Source: an uncultured Subdoligranulum sp.
GTDB lineage: Bacteria > Bacillota_A > Clostridia > Oscillospirales > Ruminococcaceae
DNA length: 6,019 bases
NCBI GenBank assembly: GCA_900772715.1
Contig: CAAGRN010000259.1
Span: 1-6,019, forward strand
Reading direction: 5' to 3'
The translations under genes were made by a program, and so were the position numbers. Under the pieces are notes generated by a model. It saw only the letters and a program-made list of their open reading frames with translations, searched no databases and was not told the origin of the DNA. Positions within the stretch are counted from its first letter, which is position 1. Every line of letters starts with the position of its first letter. This document shows positions 5,963 through 6,019 of the stretch, piece after piece.

Positions 5963-6019
5963 TTAATAGGTCGGCTTGTAGGGGCCATAAATGCGCACAT
6001 CCACGCCGCGCTTGGCGGC
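5963..6019 (-). CDS. C-terminal end of a minus-strand frame sharing a segment with Cls (partial)
   Basis: Read from the right edge, 18 codons encode AAKRGVDVRIYGPYKPTY before a TAA at 5963-5965. The first 11 residues equal Cls residues 392-402 in the same codon phase, with identical DNA. The sequence then diverges and stops, well before the position of a second HKD motif. It could be the end of a convergent phospholipase D-family paralogue truncated at this point, a remnant left by an inverted duplication, or an assembly fold-back at a contig end. It converges on cls with only 10 nt between the two stop codons. It is too short to decide between these. Confidence 0.35.
   Translation of the reverse strand, partial: AAKRGVDVRIYGPYKPTY
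5986..6019 (-). repeat. Right arm of the 34-bp exact inverted repeat, at the window edge
   Basis: This is an exact reverse complement of 5563-5596 and reaches the last base of the window, so its true length is not known. Similarity is lost abruptly at 5985. Confidence 0.9.

Noticed and set aside
4999..6000. A 333-codon minus-strand frame antisense to cls
   Set aside because: cls has full-length family motifs on the plus strand, and this frame has none. It is also a different frame from the partial one ending at 5963.

Overview
The window is GC-rich bacterial chromosomal DNA with tightly packed housekeeping genes. A short ProRS with a C-terminal cysteine domain, a transketolase split over two overlapping genes, strong AGGAGG-type ribosome binding sites and a membrane-anchored double-HKD cardiolipin synthase together suggest a Gram-positive anaerobe of the Clostridia. 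A GC-rich gut Oscillospiraceae (the Faecalibacterium/Gemmiger/Subdoligranulum neighbourhood) is my best guess. The species is not determined from the sequence.

Layout. Positions 1-238 (minus) hold the N-terminal 79 codons of an unidentified membrane protein. A strong terminator at 260-298 separates it from proS (305-1744, minus). proS lies 30 nt downstream of acpP (1775-2011, minus), and the two look like one transcript from a good sigma-A promoter at 2051-2079. A second terminator (2104-2134) closes the next minus-strand operon, the split transketolase: the N-terminal subunit (3097-3966) is followed by the C-terminal subunit (2148-3104) with an 8-nt overlap. Its promoter (4034-4061) carries a 13-bp palindrome in the spacer.

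The 423-nt divergent intergenic region (3967-4389) holds the transketolase promoter, a small plus-strand hairpin with a T run, a candidate cls promoter and a 174-nt non-coding element (4185-4358). The element has 19-bp near-perfect terminal inverted repeats and is an imperfect palindrome over most of its length, so it looks like a MITE or REP-like repeat. It would form the 5' leader of cls (4390-5952, plus), the only complete plus-strand gene.

The last 57 bases encode, on the minus strand, the last 18 residues of an open frame. Its first 34 bases are an exact, in-phase inverted copy of an internal stretch of cls. This points to a convergent cls-like paralogue or remnant, or to an assembly fold-back.

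Functionally the genes serve fatty-acid and phospholipid synthesis (acpP, cls), translation (proS) and the non-oxidative pentose phosphate pathway (transketolase). I see no defence system, prophage, CRISPR array, tRNA or rRNA. The unusual content is in the non-coding parts: the palindromic element, the promoter palindromes and the inverted repeat at the right edge.
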